DNA of 64,000 nt from Mesorhizobium shangrilense (GCF_028826155.1 NZ_JAQGPN010000001.1:1617501-1681500), one strand, 5' to 3'; shown: positions 45,454 to 54,942, numbered from the stretch's first letter. Made by a program: numbers and translations. The notes: generated by a model from the sequence alone, not told the origin.

Positions 45454-47769
45454 GTGAGCAGATTCAGGGCGAAAGAACTTCCCGACGACATCTACATCCC
45501 GTTCGTTGAAACGCTGTTTCGCGACGGGTTCACGCTCGCTATCGGCATTTTCGCCCAGATCGCCCTCATCACGCTGGTCTGGTCCAAGACGGGCGACCTA
45601 GCTTATCTGGCCGTCGTGCTGTGTCTCGTCGTGATCGGCGTTGTGCGCGTTCTTCACATGCGCAAGTACAACACCTCGTCCGTCCGGCTGACGCTCGAGG
45701 AAGCCCGAAAGCGCGAGAAGGACTACATAATCTACGGCTCCATGCACGGAGCGATCCTCGGTGTCTTCGGCATGGTCGCGATCGTGATCGCGGAAGACAG
45801 TTTCGCCGAAATCGCGGCCGTGTGTATCTCGCTGGCGACAGCCACGGGAATCGCCGGGCGCAACTACGGCTCCCCGCGCATGGTCAACATCCTGATCATC
45901 GCGTTGATGAGTCCGTTGTGCCTAGGCTTCATCCTGCGGGGCGACTTCTATCATGTCACCTTGGGTCTCCTGACGCTGCCGTTCCTGCTTGCCATCCACC
46001 GCTATGCCGACACCGTCCGCGACGTGCTGTTCACGGCGATTTCGGCAGAGAAGCGTGCGACGCGCCTGGCGCAGCGATTCAACCGCGCGCTCAACACCAT
46101 GCCCCACGGCCTCATCATGCTCGGTCCGGACGGGCGCGTGCTGGTGGCGAATGCCGAGGCGGCCAAGCTGATGATGTACAAGTCGGCCGATTCGCTTCTG
46201 GGGCGCAGCATTCACTCGTTGCTGCTCAGGGGCGTCGCGGCGGGCATGCTGGCGAAGGAGGATTGTCGCTACATCGAGGCGCAGCTGACCCGCGCCCTGC
46301 GCGAAGGCAGGGACCGCAAGGTCCTGGTGGCGCTCAACAACGGCGCCTACTACGAGTTCTCGGCGCGCGAGGGCAGCCAGGATCTGGGCGTGATCACCTT
46401 CGAGGAGGTGACGAAGCGCGTCGAGGCTGAGGAAAAGATCCGTACCATGGCGCGTTTCGACAGCCTGACGGGGCTCGCGAACCGCGCCTATTTCCATGAG
46501 ATGGTCGTCGAAGCCATGTCGGGTGGAGACAAGGATCGCAAGTGCGGGCTCGTCCTGCTCGATCTGGACGACTTCAAGAGCGTCAACGATACGCTTGGTC
46601 ATCCGGTGGGTGACGGCCTGCTCTATGCGGTCGGCGAACGCCTGACGCAGGTGCTGGATGAGCGGACGAAGATCGGCCGCTTCGGTGGCGACGAATTCGT
46701 GCTCTATTTCGATCGGATTGAGAACGAACAGGACCTGGCGACCAGAATGGATGTCCTGCTCGCCGGTCTGCAGGGCGAGATCGATGTCGGCGGCCATGCA
46801 CTGCACATCCAAGCAAGCTGCGGCGCGGTCGTCACGGTTGCCGGCGAAGCCGATTTCGACTCGATGATCGTGAAAGCTGACCTTGCCCTCTACAAGGCCA
46901 AGGAGTTCGGCAAGAATTCGTGGCAGCTGTTCGAGACGTCGCTCGACGAAGAATTCCGCAGCCGCCAGCTGATGAAGGCGGAATTGCGCAACGCCATCGA
47001 AACTGACGGATTGCGCGTCGTCTACCAGCCGATCATCGACATGGATTCCATGCGCATCGCCAGCTGCGAGGCCTTGTGCCGGTGGGATCACCCTGAACTC
47101 GGCTCGATCTCGCCCTCCGTCTTCGTGCCTCTCGCCGAGGAGATGGGCGTCATTTCGAGCATCAGTTCATTCGTGCTCAACTCGGCCTGCGCCGAATGCG
47201 CGAAATGGCCGAACAAAATCAGCGTGTCGGTCAATCTGTCTGCAAAGGACTTCTGCAACCGCGACATAGTGGACCGGGTTCGCGCCGCACTGGCGAATTC
47301 CGGTCTGTCGCCGCAACGGCTGGAGCTGGAAGTCACCGAGACCGCCCTGCTGGACGACAAGGCGCTCACAGCCCACTATATCGAGGAGCTGAAAGCGCTC
47401 GGCGTCTGCATCGCGCTCGACGATTTCGGCACCGGCTACTCCAGCCTGAGCTATCTGCACAAGTTGCCCCTCAACAAGGTCAAGATCGACCGCAGCTTCG
47501 TCCTCGATCTCAGCCAGAACAGCCGCTCGCTCAAGCTGCTGAAGAGCGTGGTCTCGCTGTCGCGCACGCTCGGTCTTTCGGTGACCATCGAGGGCGTGGA
47601 AACGTTTGAGCAGCTGAAGATTCTCGCCCAGCATGTAAAGCCGGACCTGGTCCAGGGCTTTCTCTTCGGCTCGGCGCTCACCGCGCAGGGCATCGAAACC
47701 ATGTCGGCGATCGTCTGGCATTTCGACAAGGACGTCACCTCCGCCAGCGCCGCGCGGCGGAAGAAGTAA
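45454..47769 (+). CDS. Membrane GGDEF-EAL protein, putative dual c-di-GMP enzyme
   Basis: About 771 residues from GTG 45454. Four to five membrane helices occupy residues about 20-190 (LAIGIFAQIALITLVW, LAYLAVVLCLVVIGVV, MHGAILGVFGMVAIVIA, VNILIIALMSPLCLGFIL, VTLGLLTLPFLLAIH). A PAS-like segment (NTMPHGLIMLGPDGRVLVAN) is followed by a GGDEF domain with intact FGGDEF and an EAL domain with intact CEALCRWDHPE, ALDDFGTGYSSLSYL and IEGVET. Both active sites look complete, so it may make or degrade c-di-GMP depending on a signal. The I-site was not evident. It leads a plus-strand set with the FeeM-like synthase and Crp/Fnr regulator. Confidence 0.94.
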   Translation: MSRFRAKELPDDIYIPFVETLFRDGFTLAIGIFAQIALITLVWSKTGDLAYLAVVLCLVVIGVVRVLHMRKYNTSSVRLTLEEARKREKDYIIYGSMHGAILGVFGMVAIVIAEDSFAEIAAVCISLATATGIAGRNYGSPRMVNILIIALMSPLCLGFILRGDFYHVTLGLLTLPFLLAIHRYADTVRDVLFTAISAEKRATRLAQRFNRALNTMPHGLIMLGPDGRVLVANAEAAKLMMYKSADSLLGRSIHSLLLRGVAAGMLAKEDCRYIEAQLTRALREGRDRKVLVALNNGAYYEFSAREGSQDLGVITFEEVTKRVEAEEKIRTMARFDSLTGLANRAYFHEMVVEAMSGGDKDRKCGLVLLDLDDFKSVNDTLGHPVGDGLLYAVGERLTQVLDERTKIGRFGGDEFVLYFDRIENEQDLATRMDVLLAGLQGEIDVGGHALHIQASCGAVVTVAGEADFDSMIVKADLALYKAKEFGKNSWQLFETSLDEEFRSRQLMKAELRNAIETDGLRVVYQPIIDMDSMRIASCEALCRWDHPELGSISPSVFVPLAEEMGVISSISSFVLNSACAECAKWPNKISVSVNLSAKDFCNRDIVDRVRAALANSGLSPQRLELEVTETALLDDKALTAHYIEELKALGVCIALDDFGTGYSSLSYLHKLPLNKVKIDRSFVLDLSQNSRSLKLLKSVVSLSRTLGLSVTIEGVETFEQLKILAQHVKPDLVQGFLFGSALTAQGIETMSAIVWHFDKDVTSASAARRKK

Positions 47770-47890
47770 GGTCCTGAGGCTCCCGCCTCCATCGAGACTG
47801 ATCGGCCAAACAAGCTGTCTGCCTGAGATGCGCCCGCCGCCGGCTGCGAGGCGTGTCGAGCGCGTCCGAGGAAACCCACAGATCACTCCT

Positions 47891-47906
47891 GCGTTAAGGT
47901 TAACGC
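47891..47906. promoter_or_regulatory. Palindrome and CtrA-like box upstream of FeeM-like gene
   Basis: GCGTTAA GG TTAACGC is a perfect 7-base inverted repeat about 85 bases before the ATG. Overlapping it, TTAA-N7-TAAA (47900-47914) matches seven of eight positions of the CtrA pattern. A dyad this symmetric in the promoter region is a good operator candidate, whatever the regulator. Confidence 0.5.
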
Positions 47907-47990
47907 AAGGTAAATGGTTTAAATCTGATTGTTTCCTTTAACGGCGGTGGCCGCTTCTATAAGCTTTTTCTGTAATGGTGCGGGGAACCC

Positions 47991-48770
47991 ATGGATAATC
48001 AGGGGGCGGTGTCCGGCGGAGACACTGAGAAATTGTCGGTATCGGCTTCTGGCCGCGCGTCTGATTTTGTTCGGCACGTCTTTGCGTTGCTGGAGAAGGC
48101 GGAATATAGGCGCTGCGAATCCGGAGAAGATCTCGAAGACATCTACAGGCTGCGCTACAAAGCCTATCGCGCCAATGACATGGTGCCGGACACGGACAAC
48201 CGTCGCATTCACGACGAACTGGACGAGACGCCGAATGCCTACCGCTTCGGCATCTATATCGACGGTGTCTTGCTCAGCACCCTGCGCGTGCATCACGTGA
48301 CACGCATCACGCCGCTGTCGCCCTCCACCAAGGCGTTCGGCGATATTGTCTACCCGATGCTGGAGGCCGGCGACACCTTCGTCTGCCCGAGCCGATTCGC
48401 CTCCGACCCTGAATGGACCCGGAGCTATCCGCATCTCGCCTATGTGGCCATGCGGCTGGCACCCATGGCCTGCTTCCACTTCGGCGCGCGCTATGGCCTG
48501 TCGACTGTGCGGGAAGATCATGCCGGGTTCTATAGGCGGATCTACTATTCCGAGCCGCTGAGCGAGCCGCGCAGCTATCCCGGGGTGTTCAATCGGGTCG
48601 TCCTCTATCGTACGGATGCACACCAGAACCAGAGCCGCTTCTTCACGCGCTTCCCGTTCTTCCGTTCGACCGAGACGGAACGCCGTATGCTGTTCGCCGA
48701 GCCAGCGCCAGGCGAACTGGCCCCCCTCACGGTCCTCCCCACCGCCAAGTTCCTTGCCCGGGCCGCCTGA
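47991..48770 (+). CDS. FeeM-like N-acyl amino acid synthase / acyltransferase
   Basis: About 259 residues. The core looks like the FeeM catalytic domain of the GNAT / autoinducer-synthase superfamily: DLEDIYRLRYKAYRANDMV at the N-terminus, then RRIHDELDETPNAYRFGIYIDGVLLSTLRVHHVT, GDTFVCPSRFASD and AYVAMRLAPMACFHFGARYGL, ending with HAGFYRRIYY. FeeM-type enzymes join an acyl group, usually from ACP, to an amino acid such as tyrosine, giving signalling or surfactant-like lipids. Related proteins are structurally close to LuxI. Placed between a GGDEF-EAL protein and a Crp/Fnr regulator, it could make a signal or surface lipid. Acyl and amino-acid substrates are unknown. Confidence 0.83.
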   Translation: MDNQGAVSGGDTEKLSVSASGRASDFVRHVFALLEKAEYRRCESGEDLEDIYRLRYKAYRANDMVPDTDNRRIHDELDETPNAYRFGIYIDGVLLSTLRVHHVTRITPLSPSTKAFGDIVYPMLEAGDTFVCPSRFASDPEWTRSYPHLAYVAMRLAPMACFHFGARYGLSTVREDHAGFYRRIYYSEPLSEPRSYPGVFNRVVLYRTDAHQNQSRFFTRFPFFRSTETERRMLFAEPAPGELAPLTVLPTAKFLARAA

Positions 48771-48809
48771 CTTGTCATGCGGTGAGCGGACTGTAAGTTC
48801 GCATCATAG

Positions 48810-49505
48810 ATGACCATCAGACGGAACGGCATGGCAAGCAAGGCCGATCTCGTGCGGGCGCAAAGTTGGGCCTGCGATCTCAGCGACGCAGAAGTCGAGC
48901 GTGCAAGCCGGGGCTTCAGCGAGCGCTCCTTCGCTGCCGGAACCTATATCTGCCATCGCGGCGACCGGCTGGACCACTGGACGGGCGTGATCAGCGGCCT
49001 GATCAAGATCAGCGTCATCTCGCGCGCCGGAAAGGCGATGACATTCGCCGGGGCTGGGGCGGGGTCATGGTTCGGCGAGGGCTCGGTGCTCAAGGGCGAG
49101 CCGCGCAAATACGACGTGGTGGCGATCCGCGACACTCGGCTTGCGATGCTCAACAAGACGACGTTCGACTGGCTCTCCGAGAACAGCCTTGCCTTCAACC
49201 GGTTCCTGGTCCGCCACCTCAACGAGCGGATGGGACAGTTCATCGGCACGATCGAGTTCGACCGCATCCTGAAGCCCCAGGACCGGGTGGCGCGCAGCCT
49301 GTCCTGGTTCTTCAATCCCTTCCTTTCACCCGACATGGCTGGGCACCTGGAGATCACCCAGGAGGAACTCGGCCTGCTCGCCGGCGTCTCGCGCCAGATC
49401 GTGAACAAGAGCCTGCAGGCGCTGCAGGCGCAAGGCATGGTCGAGGTGTCGCACGGCCGGATCGTGGTGCTCGATCTCGAAGGCCTGACCCGCTACGAAA
49501 GCTGA
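48810..49505 (+). CDS. Crp/Fnr-family transcriptional regulator
   Basis: About 231 residues from ATG 48810; ATG 48831 (MASKADLV) is an alternative. A cyclic-nucleotide-binding-type beta-roll (GTYICHRGDRLDHWTGVISGLIKISVIS, GSWFGEGSVLKGEPRKYDVVAIRDT split into its strands) is followed by a dimer helix and a Crp-type HTH (LEITQEELGLLAGVSRQIVNKSLQALQAQGMVEVSHG). There are no cysteines for an Fnr-type cluster in the usual N-terminal pattern, and the cAMP-binding Arg pocket is not classic. It follows the FeeM-like gene in the same direction by 39 bases and may control it. Confidence 0.92.
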   Translation: MTIRRNGMASKADLVRAQSWACDLSDAEVERASRGFSERSFAAGTYICHRGDRLDHWTGVISGLIKISVISRAGKAMTFAGAGAGSWFGEGSVLKGEPRKYDVVAIRDTRLAMLNKTTFDWLSENSLAFNRFLVRHLNERMGQFIGTIEFDRILKPQDRVARSLSWFFNPFLSPDMAGHLEITQEELGLLAGVSRQIVNKSLQALQAQGMVEVSHGRIVVLDLEGLTRYES

Positions 49506-49873
49506 GGCCTGCGCGAACAGGCAACGAGAAACGGGCGCGTCTCCGATAAAGGAAACACGCGCCCGCAGCACACATCACAATGCGCCGCCTTGTCTGTCAA
49601 GGTGCGTGTTGATCGTCGGCAGGAATTAAGAATAGTCTTGCGTCACTACCGAGGTTCCCACGACGAGGGGAGCCCGGCCCCGAAGAGGAACGGGGGCAGC
49701 AGGGAGGCGTGCGTGGTGGAACCGCGAGGTTTCTGCAGTGCCGGACCATGCACGGCGGCCGCAAGTGGCCGCCGGACTTCGGTGCCTGAGCGCGGGCCTC
49801 GACGCTCGCGAGTGAGCGTAGCCGGAGCCTGCGCGAACGCCTCGCCGACTGTCGCCTGGGGAGGAGTGTGATC
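49506..49873. other. 368-base leader region before the acyl-CoA synthetase gene
   Basis: No gene is supported here. A 9-base stem (CGGGCGCGT 49532-49540, ACGCGCCCG 49557-49565) lies just after the Crp/Fnr gene; without a T-run it is a weak terminator candidate. A second hairpin (GGCGGCC GCAAGT GGCCGCC) is near 49754-49773 and smaller dyads follow (49802-49818). The stretch before the synthetase gene could be a structured 5' leader. An AT-rich segment at 49620-49637 is a possible promoter. Confidence 0.4.
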
Positions 49874-51859
49874 ATGGCTGCGACGGCGACTGCCGCCGGC
49901 ATGACATTGGACACGTTTCCCAAATACCTCCTGCTGAATGCGGCCAGGTTCGCCGACCTGCCGGCCATGCGCCACAAGGACTACGGCATCTGGCAGAGCT
50001 GGACATGGGCCGACCAGCTCTGCGAGGTCCGGTCCCTGGCAGTGGGACTCCAGGCGATGGGGCTGAAGCGCGGCGAACAGATCGCCATCGTCGGCGCCAA
50101 CCGCCCGCGTCTCTACTGGACCTTCGCTGCCGCGCAGTCCATCGGCGCCGTGCCGGTTCCCGTCTATGCCGACGCGGTGGCCGAGGAAATGGCGTATGTG
50201 CTGGACCACGCCAGCGTCCGCTTTGCGGTCGTTCAGGACCAGGAACAGGTCGACAAGATCAGGTCGTTCTCCGAGAAGATTCCGGCGCTTGCCGAGATCA
50301 TCTACGACGAGCCGCGCGGCCTTGCCGGCTATGACCCGGTGGGACTGACCTCATACGCCGACGTCCGGGCGCGCGGCGAAGCCCTGATGGCGACCGACCA
50401 AGCCCTTGCCGCACGATGGGAAATGGGTGTCCGCGAGGCGAGCGGCGACGACATCTCGGTGATGCTCTACACCTCGGGAACCACCGGCCGCTCGAAGGGC
50501 GTCATGGTCCGCGCCTGGGGCGCGGTGCAGGCGGCGCTGGACACCGCCGCGTTCGACGGGCTGACCGAGAAGGACAGCGTGCTCGCCTACCTGCCGCTCG
50601 CCTGGGTTGGTGACCACTACCTCAACTATGCGCAGGCCTACGTCTCCGGTTTCTGCATGAACTGTCCCGAGAGCGGCGCCACCGTGCCGCAGGATCTGCG
50701 CGAGATCGCCCCTACCTTCTATTTCGCGCCGCCGCGCGTGTTCGAAGGGCTGCTCACCAGCGTCACGATCCGCATGGAGGACGCCGGCTGGCTGAAGCAG
50801 AGGCTGTTCAGGCACTTCATCGGCGTTGCCCGCAAATATGGCGAGGCGATCCTGGAAAAACGTCCGGTTCCGCTTAGCGGACGACTGGCCTACGCGCTCG
50901 GCGACTTCATGATCTACGGTCCGCTGAAGAACGTGCTCGGGCTGTCGAACATCCGCGTCGCCTACACCGCCGGCGAGGCGATCGGCGAGGACCTGTTCTC
51001 CTTCTTCCGCTCGCTCGGGATCAATCTCAAGCAACTGTACGGGCAAACGGAGGCGTTCCTCTACGTGACCTGCCAGAAGGACGGCGCGGTGCGGTCCGAT
51101 ACGGTCGGCCCGGCTGCGCCCAACGTCGACATCCGCATCGCGGAGAACGGCGAGGTGCTGTTCCGGTCGCCGGGCCAGTTCGCGGGCTATTTCAAGCAGG
51201 ACGAGCAGACCGCCGAGGTGATGACGCCCGAGGGCTTCGTGAAGACGGGTGACGCCGGCTTTTTCGAGAAGGACGGGCAGCTTCGGATCATCGACCGCGC
51301 CAAGGACGTCGGCAAGCTCCGGGACGGGGCGCTGTTCGCGCCGAAATACATCGAGAATGCGTTGAAATTCTTCCCCAACATCAAGGAAGCAGTGGCGTTC
51401 GGACACGGACGCGACTTCTGCGCCGCCTTCATCAACATCGACATGACCGCCGTCGGCAACTGGGCCGAGCGCAACAACATCGCCTACGCGTCCTATCAGG
51501 AACTCGCCGCGCTGCCGCAGGTCTACGACATCGTTTCCGCCCATGTGGACGAGACCAACCGCCGGCTGGCGCGGGAGCCGATGATGGCGGGTGGCCAGAT
51601 CAGGCGGTTCCTCATCCTCCACAAGGAGCTCGACGCCGACGATGGCGAGCTTACGCGCACCATGAAGGTGCGCCGCGCCTTCGTGGCCGACCGCTACGGG
51701 CCGCTCATCGAAGCCCTCTATGACGGCTCTGACAAGCAGTACATCGAGACGGAGATGACCTTCGAGGACGGCCGCAAGGGCCTCGTCCGCGCGACCGTCC
51801 GCATCGTCGACGCCAAGGTGCATCCGACCGAGACCGTGATGCGGGAGGCTGCCGAGTGA
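49874..51859 (+). CDS. Long-chain-type acyl-CoA synthetase (AMP-forming)
   Basis: About 661 residues from ATG 49874, seven bases after GAGGAG; GTG 49868 is a possible alternative. AMP-binding motifs are VMLYTSGTTGRSKGVMV (P-loop-like), YLPLAWVGDHYLNYAQ, LKQLYGQTEAFLYVT, FVKTGDAGFFEKDGQLRIIDRAKDVGK split over its parts, and a late TRTMKVRR. Enzymes of this family activate a carboxylic acid with ATP and CoA. It leads the liv-type ABC operon with an overlap to livG, so uptake and activation of the same acid (aromatic or fatty) is the likely role; the substrate is not evident. Confidence 0.94.
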   Translation: MAATATAAGMTLDTFPKYLLLNAARFADLPAMRHKDYGIWQSWTWADQLCEVRSLAVGLQAMGLKRGEQIAIVGANRPRLYWTFAAAQSIGAVPVPVYADAVAEEMAYVLDHASVRFAVVQDQEQVDKIRSFSEKIPALAEIIYDEPRGLAGYDPVGLTSYADVRARGEALMATDQALAARWEMGVREASGDDISVMLYTSGTTGRSKGVMVRAWGAVQAALDTAAFDGLTEKDSVLAYLPLAWVGDHYLNYAQAYVSGFCMNCPESGATVPQDLREIAPTFYFAPPRVFEGLLTSVTIRMEDAGWLKQRLFRHFIGVARKYGEAILEKRPVPLSGRLAYALGDFMIYGPLKNVLGLSNIRVAYTAGEAIGEDLFSFFRSLGINLKQLYGQTEAFLYVTCQKDGAVRSDTVGPAAPNVDIRIAENGEVLFRSPGQFAGYFKQDEQTAEVMTPEGFVKTGDAGFFEKDGQLRIIDRAKDVGKLRDGALFAPKYIENALKFFPNIKEAVAFGHGRDFCAAFINIDMTAVGNWAERNNIAYASYQELAALPQVYDIVSAHVDETNRRLAREPMMAGGQIRRFLILHKELDADDGELTRTMKVRRAFVADRYGPLIEALYDGSDKQYIETEMTFEDGRKGLVRATVRIVDAKVHPTETVMREAAE

Positions 51860-52680
51860 ACATGCGCGTCGCGCCCGCCATGGTCTCAGTTCCAGACGAC
51901 GGCATCCGGCCCGGCGACGTCCTCATGGAAGTGAAGAACGTGTCGCTGCGCTTCGGCGGCGTGAAGGCCATCACCGACATCTCGTTCGACGTGCGCAAGG
52001 GCGAGATCCGCGCCATCATCGGCCCGAACGGCGCCGGCAAGACGTCGATGCTCAACGTGATCAACGGATTCTACACGCCGCAGGAGGGCACGATCGTCTT
52101 TCGCGGCGAGGAGCGGCGGGCGATGAAGCCGCATCATGCGGTGCGGCAGGGCATCGCGCGTACCTTCCAGAACGTCGCCCTGTTCAAAGGCATGTCGACG
52201 CTCGACAACATCATGGCCGGGCGCTCGGTCCACATGCACCGCACGCTGTTCTGGCAGATGTTCTGGCACGGTCCGGCGCTGCGCGAGGAAATCGAGCATC
52301 GCGAAGCGGTCGAGGAGATCATCGACTTCCTGGAGATCCAGCACATCAGGCGCACGCCCGTCGGCAAGCTGCCCTATGGCCTGCAGAAGCGCGTCGAACT
52401 CGGACGTGCGCTCGCGATGGAGCCGTCGCTGCTGCTGCTGGACGAGCCGATGGCCGGCATGAACCTCGAGGAGAAGGAGGACATGAGCCGCTTCATCCTC
52501 GACGTGAACCGCCAGCGCGGCACCACGATCGCGCTCATCGAACACGACATGGGTGTCGTCATGGACCTGTCCGACCGGGTCGTCGTGCTCGACTACGGCA
52601 AGAAGATCGCGGACGGCGTGCCCGACGCCGTGAAGTCCAACCAGCAGGTCATCGATGCCTATCTCGGCGTCGCGCATTAG
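51856..52680 (+). CDS. livG: Liv-type ABC transporter ATP-binding protein LivG
   Basis: About 274 residues, GTG 51856 overlapping the synthetase stop (GTGA). Walker A is GPNGAGKTS, the signature-equivalent region is LPYGLQKRVELGRALA, Walker B is LLLLDEPMAGMN, and the H-loop is EHDMGVVMD. The BPD-type Liv pattern INGFYTPQEG and IARTFQNVALFKGMSTLDNIM is typical. It energises import through the LivH/LivM permeases downstream. It carries a short extra N-terminus (about 20 residues) relative to most LivG proteins. Confidence 0.96.
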   Translation: MNMRVAPAMVSVPDDGIRPGDVLMEVKNVSLRFGGVKAITDISFDVRKGEIRAIIGPNGAGKTSMLNVINGFYTPQEGTIVFRGEERRAMKPHHAVRQGIARTFQNVALFKGMSTLDNIMAGRSVHMHRTLFWQMFWHGPALREEIEHREAVEEIIDFLEIQHIRRTPVGKLPYGLQKRVELGRALAMEPSLLLLDEPMAGMNLEEKEDMSRFILDVNRQRGTTIALIEHDMGVVMDLSDRVVVLDYGKKIADGVPDAVKSNQQVIDAYLGVAH

Positions 52681-52690
52681 GAGAGATCGA

Positions 52691-52840
52691 ATGGTCGTCG
52701 CCGGTATCGCACTCACCCCGCTGATCTCGCTGATTGCCGGCGTGCTGATCCTGATCATGCCGCGGCTCTTGAACTACATCGTGGCGTTCTACCTGATCTT
52801 CATCGGCCTGCTCGGTCTGTTCCCGCAGCTGGCGGGGTGA
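52691..52840 (+). CDS. DUF3096 small membrane protein
   Basis: About 49 residues. ATG 52691 follows GGAGAGA and begins ten bases after livG. The product is two tandem hydrophobic helices (ALTPLISLIAGVLILIMPRLLNYIVAFYLIFIGLLGLFP split by PRL), matching DUF3096 peptides, whose function is not known. It sits in the liv operon between livG and livH. It may simply be a conserved passenger, or a small subunit or regulator of the transporter. Confidence 0.85.
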   Translation: MVVAGIALTPLISLIAGVLILIMPRLLNYIVAFYLIFIGLLGLFPQLAG

Positions 52841-52849
52841 GGGGGCCAC

Positions 52850-53809
52850 ATGGATTTCCTGAATTCCATCCTCATAAAACCCTTCGCGGACATGTTCGCG
52901 GCGCCGGATTTCTTGCTCCAGGTGCTGTGGGAGGGGCTGGTGTCGGGGGTGCTCTATGCGCTGATCGCGCTCGGCTTCGTGCTGATCTACAAGTCTTCGC
53001 GCATCTTCAACTTCGCGCAAGGGATCATGGTCGTCTTCGCGGCGCTGACGCTGGTCGGCCTGCATGAGAAGGGGGTGCCGGCGCTGCTGGCCGTGCCGCT
53101 GACGCTGGTCGTCATGTTCTGCCTCGCCGTCGCCATCGAGCGCGTGGTGCTGCGGCCGCTCGTCAACCAGCCCGACATCATCCTGTTCATGGCCACGATC
53201 GGCATCACGCTGTTCCTAATCGGCTTCGGCGAGCTGATCTTCGGCGGCGAGAACAAGGTGATGATCACCGAGCAGCTGTTCATCCCGACCGGCAGCTTCG
53301 AGTTCGAGCCCTTCGGCGGCTTCGTGTCGATCGAGCAGAAGGATCTGACCGCCGTCATCGGTGCGGTGGTGCTGGTCGCGGTGCTGCTCGTCTTCCTCAA
53401 CAAGTCGCGCCTCGGCCGCGCCATCCGTGCTCTCGGCGACGACCACCAGGCGGCGCTGTCGGTGGGCATATCGCTCTCGACGATCTGGGTGCTTGTCTGG
53501 TTCATCGCGGGCGTCATTGCGCTGGCAACCGGGATCGTCTGGGGCGCGCGCGCCGGCGTATCATTCGCGCTGGAGGTGATCGCCTACAAGGCGCTGCCCG
53601 TGCTGATGCTCGGCGGGCTGGAATCGGTCCTCGGCGCCATCATCGGCGGACTTGCCATCGGGATCCTCGAAAAGCTCTTCGAGATCTACTGGGGCCAGCC
53701 GCTGCTCGGCGGCAACACGGAAACCTGGTTCGCCTTTGTGTTCGCCCTGATCGTGCTGCTGTTCCGGCCGCAGGGACTGTTCGGCGAGCGGATCATCGAG
53801 AGGGTGTGA
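52850..53809 (+). CDS. livH: Liv-type ABC transporter permease LivH
   Basis: About 319 residues, eight or nine predicted helices. It has the LivH patterns GLVSGVLYALIALGFVLIYKSSRIFNFAQG split over the first helix, LVNQPDIILFMATIGITLFLIGFGEL, the ATPase-contact loop LGRAIRALGDDHQAALSVGISLS and KALPVLMLGGLESVLGAIIGGLAIGILE. A central insertion (about 130-165) follows GGENKVMITEQLF. It forms the transmembrane channel with LivM. Confidence 0.95.
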   Translation: MDFLNSILIKPFADMFAAPDFLLQVLWEGLVSGVLYALIALGFVLIYKSSRIFNFAQGIMVVFAALTLVGLHEKGVPALLAVPLTLVVMFCLAVAIERVVLRPLVNQPDIILFMATIGITLFLIGFGELIFGGENKVMITEQLFIPTGSFEFEPFGGFVSIEQKDLTAVIGAVVLVAVLLVFLNKSRLGRAIRALGDDHQAALSVGISLSTIWVLVWFIAGVIALATGIVWGARAGVSFALEVIAYKALPVLMLGGLESVLGAIIGGLAIGILEKLFEIYWGQPLLGGNTETWFAFVFALIVLLFRPQGLFGERIIERV

Positions 53810-53865
53810 TGGCCTGTTTGCGCGACATTCCCGCCCCGGCCGATGCTGGCGCCTGGAGGCCATAG

Positions 53866-54942
53866 ATGCTCTACCGCACCGCCGGCCAGTTCAAGACTTC
53901 CTACTATGCCGACCATGCCCTGTTTCCGGTCAAGCAGGATGCATGGCTGCTTGCTGTCATCCTGGTCTTTGCCTTCGCAATCATTCCGGCGACTGCGAGC
54001 GACTTCGCCTTCAATGCGCTCCTCATCCCGGTGCTGATCTACGCGCTGGCCGCGCTCGGGCTGAACATCCTCACCGGCTATGCGGGTCAGCTGTCGCTCG
54101 GCACCGGCGCATTCATGGGCGTCGGGGCCTACGCCTGCTACAAGCTGATCACGATCTTTCCCGAGCTCAATCTGCTGGTCGCGATCGCGCTGTCCGGGTT
54201 CTTCTCGGCCGCGGTCGGCGTCGCCTTCGGGCTGCCGTCGCTGCGCATCAAGGGCTTCTACCTGGCGATCGCCACGCTCGCGGCGCAGTTCTTCCTGGTA
54301 TGGCTCTTCGAGAAGTGGGCTTGGCTCTACAACTACTCGTCCTCGGGCGCGATCCAGGTGCCCAACATCAACATGTTCGGGATCACCGTCGCCGGACCAA
54401 ACGCCACGGCGCTCACGCAGTACTACTTCGTGCTGGGGGTGGTTGCCGTCGTCACCTGGATGGCCATCAACATCACGCGCGGACGCATCGGCCGCATCTG
54501 GAAGGCGGTGCGCGACATGGACATCGCGGCCGAGTTGGTCGGCATCAACCTGATGAAGGCGAAGCTCTCAGCGTTTGCGGTGTCGTCCTACATCGTCGGC
54601 ATTGCGGGCGCGCTGTTCGTCTTCCTGTGGCGCGGCGCGGCGGAGCCGAACCTGTTCGACATACCGCTGTCGTTCCGCGTCCTCTTCATCGCCATCATCG
54701 GCGGCCTGGGGTCGATCCTCGGCAACTATCTCGGCGCCATCCTGATCGTGGCGCTGCCGGTCATCATAGGCACGCTGCCCGCCGCGCTCGGCCTGCCGAT
54801 CTCGTCGGCGACGGTGGAGCACCTCAACGTCATGATCATCGGGGGCCTCATCATCCTGTTCCTGATCGTGGAGCCGCACGGGCTGGCCCGGTTCTGGGCC
54901 ATCATCCGGGAGAAGCTGATCATGTGGCCGTTCCCGCACTGA
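53866..54942 (+). CDS. livM: Liv-type ABC transporter permease LivM
   Basis: About 358 residues. ATG 53866 follows GGAGGC. Helix-rich, with the LivM patterns LAALGLNILTGYAGQLSLGTGAFMGVGAYACY, GLPSLRIKGFYLAIATLAAQFFLVWLF, GRIWKAVRDMDIAAELVGINLMKAKLSAFAVSSYIVGIAGAL (the ATPase-contact loop) and IIGGLGSILGNYLGAILIVALPVII, each shown here only in part. It pairs with LivH. A long open frame that overlaps it in another phase (53943-54940) is coincidental. Confidence 0.95.
   Translation: MLYRTAGQFKTSYYADHALFPVKQDAWLLAVILVFAFAIIPATASDFAFNALLIPVLIYALAALGLNILTGYAGQLSLGTGAFMGVGAYACYKLITIFPELNLLVAIALSGFFSAAVGVAFGLPSLRIKGFYLAIATLAAQFFLVWLFEKWAWLYNYSSSGAIQVPNINMFGITVAGPNATALTQYYFVLGVVAVVTWMAINITRGRIGRIWKAVRDMDIAAELVGINLMKAKLSAFAVSSYIVGIAGALFVFLWRGAAEPNLFDIPLSFRVLFIAIIGGLGSILGNYLGAILIVALPVIIGTLPAALGLPISSATVEHLNVMIIGGLIILFLIVEPHGLARFWAIIREKLIMWPFPH

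Noticed and set aside
49532..49565. Hairpin after the Crp/Fnr gene as an intrinsic terminator
   Set aside because: The stem is perfect but there is no T-run and the loop is 16 bases, so it is listed only as a weak candidate within the leader region.
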